From assembly GCA_025935475.1 (NCBI GenBank), contig JAICVE010000142.1, positions 1 through 6,951 of the forward strand: a stretch of 6,951 bases of DNA, written 5' to 3'. Positions 5,152-6,951 of the stretch are shown in pieces. The number at the start of each line of letters is the position of its first letter. Position 1 is the stretch's first letter. The DNA comes from Nitrospira sp. (GTDB taxonomy: Bacteria; Nitrospirota; Nitrospiria; Nitrospirales; Nitrospiraceae). A program made the position numbers and the translations under genes. The notes under the pieces are model-generated. The model ran no database searches and had not been told where the DNA came from. It saw only the letters and a list, made by a program, of their open reading frames with translations.

Positions 5152-6951
5152 TTACTTCAGCGGCGGCACTTCTCTTCGTTTCGGCGCCGCATAGTTGACG
5201 AGATAATCGAACAACCGGATCAGCCGGCTGTCCTGGCGCTTCTGATCGACCCAATGGCCGATCAATCCGATCGTCCGGGACAGAATGAAGAACCCATTGA
5301 GACTGTCAACGGGGAACCCCAGGTCGACCAGGACGGCCGCCATGGTGCCGTCCACGTTCAGAATCAGATTGTCCTTTTTGGCCGCCGTGACCTGCTCTAC
5401 TTGCAGCGCGAAATCGAGACACGGGGTCTTGATATTGAGGCTCTTCACGTAGCCGACCAGCTCTTTGACGCGCTTGTCGGGATTGCGGAGGCTCTTGACG
5501 CGATGGCCGATGCCGGGGACGGGGCCGACGTTCTTCTTCATATAGGCAAGAAACTCATCCACGTTCATCTTATTGTCGACCGCGTACTTGAACCAACGTC
5601 CGGCATCGGTGACGGCACCGCCGAAGCGGGGACCAATCATGATCAGGCCTGCCGCGACGGACTGTGAGAGGCCGATGCCGGCGCAGGCAGCGAGAATGGT
5701 GGCGTAGGCACCGCTCACGCAGGGCCCGTGATCGGCCGAGAGCATCATGATGCGCTTGATGATTTCCGCTTCCTGTTTCGAGATCAACCGCTTGTCCCAC
5801 AGCAGGCCAATGACGTGCGGAATTTCATACCCTTTATTAATGAGCTCGGAGGCCGGATACCCGTCATAACAGGGCTCGTCTCCGCGGTCATCGCTGATGG
5901 TCGTTCGGATAAGCGGGGCGACCATGACTTCGTCCGCCTTCATCGCCTCCTCGATGGACTTCGGCAATTTCGGCAGCACCGTCGGCTCGACCGGTTCTTT
6001 GACCTGGCCGGATTTGAGCAGCTCCTGGTAGGTTTCCTTGATGGCCGGTCCAAGCGCCCCGAAGGTCGGCGGCACGAGGGCGCCGGCTTTCTTGAGCGCA
6101 TCCGACTTCGATCGTGCCGAGCCTTCGCCTTTCATGCCCTCCTTCGCACCGGCATGACCAAACTTCATGCCCTTCGGCAAGCTCTCCTGACAGAACCCGG
6201 ACACCACGCCGATCAACTTGATGCGGCGCTTTTTCGCCCCGTACCATTCGGCTGCCCGCTCCTCGAGATCGCCGCCCATTTCGCCGACAATGACGACGGC
6301 CTTGGTCTGCAGATCGCTTTCAAACATCTCGAGATAGCTCACGTAGTCCGTGCCGGGATAGGCATCGCCGCCGATGCCGATCGCGGTCGTGATGCCGTCG
6401 GCAAACTGCGAGCAGATCCAGATGATCTCGTTGGAGAGACCGCCGGATTTGGTAATGACGCCGAACGATCCCTCACGATAGAGCTTGGAAAGGACGAGAT
6501 TGTCGAAAGCGCCGCCGATCACACCCAGCCTGCAGGCTCCGGCCGAGATGATGCCGATGGAGGACGGGCCATTGAATACTTTTCCGAGTTTCCGCGCGTG
6601 CGCTCCCAGCAGCTTGGCGTCCTTTTCGGGGACACCTTCGGTGATCATGGAGACGACCTTGATGTGCGGATCGTCGAGCGCTTCCATACCGCCCTTCATC
6701 GCACGGTCGGCGCCGATGTAGACCAGGGTCGTGTTGATCGTGGGATGATTCTTGGTGGCTTCTGCGACAGACTTGTAAACGGGAATGGCAATGAGTCCAC
6801 TGCCGTAGGGAATTTCGTTGGTTTTGCCGGCATCCGGCGGATAGACGAACGCTTCAACGTTGAGCGGCCGCTTGATCAGGTAGCAGAACTCTGCCATGCG
6901 CCGCGCGGCGTTCACGCCGGCTTGCCCGCCCTGAATGACGACGCGGGTGTC
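5152..6951 (-). CDS. aclA: ATP-citrate lyase large (alpha) subunit, partial (5' end missing)
   Basis: The frame is open from the window edge to the TAA at 5152-5154, giving 599 visible residues beginning DTRVVIQGGQAG. Bacterial AclA is about 610 residues, so only around ten N-terminal residues are missing; the GTG at 6915 is an internal valine, not the start. The enzyme cleaves citrate with ATP and CoA to acetyl-CoA and oxaloacetate, the key step of the reductive TCA cycle. The N-terminal half is a succinyl-CoA-synthetase-alpha-like CoA/citrate domain with the phosphorylated histidine in GHAGAK (visible residue 266, codon 6154-6156), corresponding to human ACLY His760. The C-terminal third is a citrate-synthase-like lyase domain with His408 (SADHGP), His483 (GIGHRVKS) and Asp534 (LNVDG), whose spacing of 75 and 51 residues equals that of human His900, His975 and Asp1026. 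The ATP-grasp small subunit AclB is absent and is expected just upstream, beyond the right edge. Aconitase follows after 37 bases, suggesting co-transcription. Confidence 0.97.
   Translation of the reverse strand, partial: DTRVVIQGGQAGVNAARRMAEFCYLIKRPLNVEAFVYPPDAGKTNEIPYGSGLIAIPVYKSVAEATKNHPTINTTLVYIGADRAMKGGMEALDDPHIKVVSMITEGVPEKDAKLLGAHARKLGKVFNGPSSIGIISAGACRLGVIGGAFDNLVLSKLYREGSFGVITKSGGLSNEIIWICSQFADGITTAIGIGGDAYPGTDYVSYLEMFESDLQTKAVVIVGEMGGDLEERAAEWYGAKKRRIKLIGVVSGFCQESLPKGMKFGHAGAKEGMKGEGSARSKSDALKKAGALVPPTFGALGPAIKETYQELLKSGQVKEPVEPTVLPKLPKSIEEAMKADEVMVAPLIRTTISDDRGDEPCYDGYPASELINKGYEIPHVIGLLWDKRLISKQEAEIIKRIMMLSADHGPCVSGAYATILAACAGIGLSQSVAAGLIMIGPRFGGAVTDAGRWFKYAVDNKMNVDEFLAYMKKNVGPVPGIGHRVKSLRNPDKRVKELVGYVKSLNIKTPCLDFALQVEQVTAAKKDNLILNVDGTMAAVLVDLGFPVDSLNGFFILSRTIGLIGHWVDQKRQDSRLIRLFDYLVNYAAPKRREVPPLK

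Larger units (their letters stand above)
1..6951 (-). other. Probable reductive TCA cycle operon: aclA - acn - icd - iron-sulfur protein
   Basis: All four genes share the minus strand, with gaps of 37, 30 and 59 bases and no intrinsic terminator with a U-tract in any gap. The first three encode consecutive reactions that take 2-oxoglutarate plus CO2 to acetyl-CoA plus oxaloacetate. Their grouping suggests co-regulated CO2 fixation. The promoter must lie beyond the right edge, probably ahead of aclB; the operon may continue past the left edge, since the iron-sulfur gene is incomplete. Co-transcription is inferred from spacing. Confidence 0.75.

Noticed and set aside
4542..5198. Plus-strand open frame of 218 codons
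   Set aside because: It is antisense to the aconitase N-terminal half and runs across the aconitase/aclA gap. It has no recognisable motif and its composition is typical of a shadow frame.
6913..6915. GTG as the start codon of aclA
   Set aside because: The same frame stays open upstream to the window edge and encodes residues (DTRVVIQGGQAG) that belong to the conserved AclA N-terminus, so the true start lies beyond 6951.
1..6951. Mobile element, CRISPR, defence system or phage gene
   Set aside because: Coding sequence for four metabolic or redox proteins fills all but about 126 bases; I see no transposase, integrase, repeat array or tRNA.

Overview
This window carries four genes, all read from the minus strand and packed head to tail. 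In transcription order (right to left) they are the large subunit of ATP-citrate lyase (aclA, 5' end cut by the window edge), a mitochondrial-type aconitase, a monomeric NADP-dependent isocitrate dehydrogenase, and the first 183 residues of a protein with one plant-type [2Fe-2S] motif and two CxxCxxCxxxC [4Fe-4S] motifs (3' end cut by the window edge). The three intergenic gaps are only 37, 30 and 59 bases. Each downstream gene has its own clear Shine-Dalgarno sequence, and no U-tract terminator is visible, so the set is probably one operon.

ATP-citrate lyase, aconitase and isocitrate dehydrogenase are consecutive enzymes of the reductive (reverse) TCA cycle. Run that way, isocitrate dehydrogenase carboxylates 2-oxoglutarate to isocitrate, aconitase converts isocitrate to citrate, and ATP-citrate lyase splits citrate into acetyl-CoA and oxaloacetate. 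This points to an autotroph fixing CO2 by this cycle. A moderately GC-rich genome, a two-gene bacterial-type AclA rather than separate citryl-CoA synthetase and lyase proteins, and a monomeric isocitrate dehydrogenase beside an aconitase fit Nitrospira (nitrite oxidisers or comammox bacteria) or a relative in Nitrospirota. That taxonomic guess comes from remembered gene content, not from a search. The iron-sulfur protein may handle electrons for the same cycle, for example as a fumarate reductase/succinate dehydrogenase-like subunit, but its partner lies outside the window.

Layout: 1-549 iron-sulfur protein (partial); 550-608 gap with a strong inverted repeat; 609-2840 isocitrate dehydrogenase; 2841-2870 gap; 2871-5114 aconitase; 5115-5151 gap; 5152-6951 AclA (partial). 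Known catalytic residues were located in all three enzymes and all are present, so they look intact and functional. There are no RNA genes, mobile elements or CRISPR arrays. Overall this is core carbon metabolism. The items most worth a second look are the iron-sulfur protein and the hairpin in front of it.
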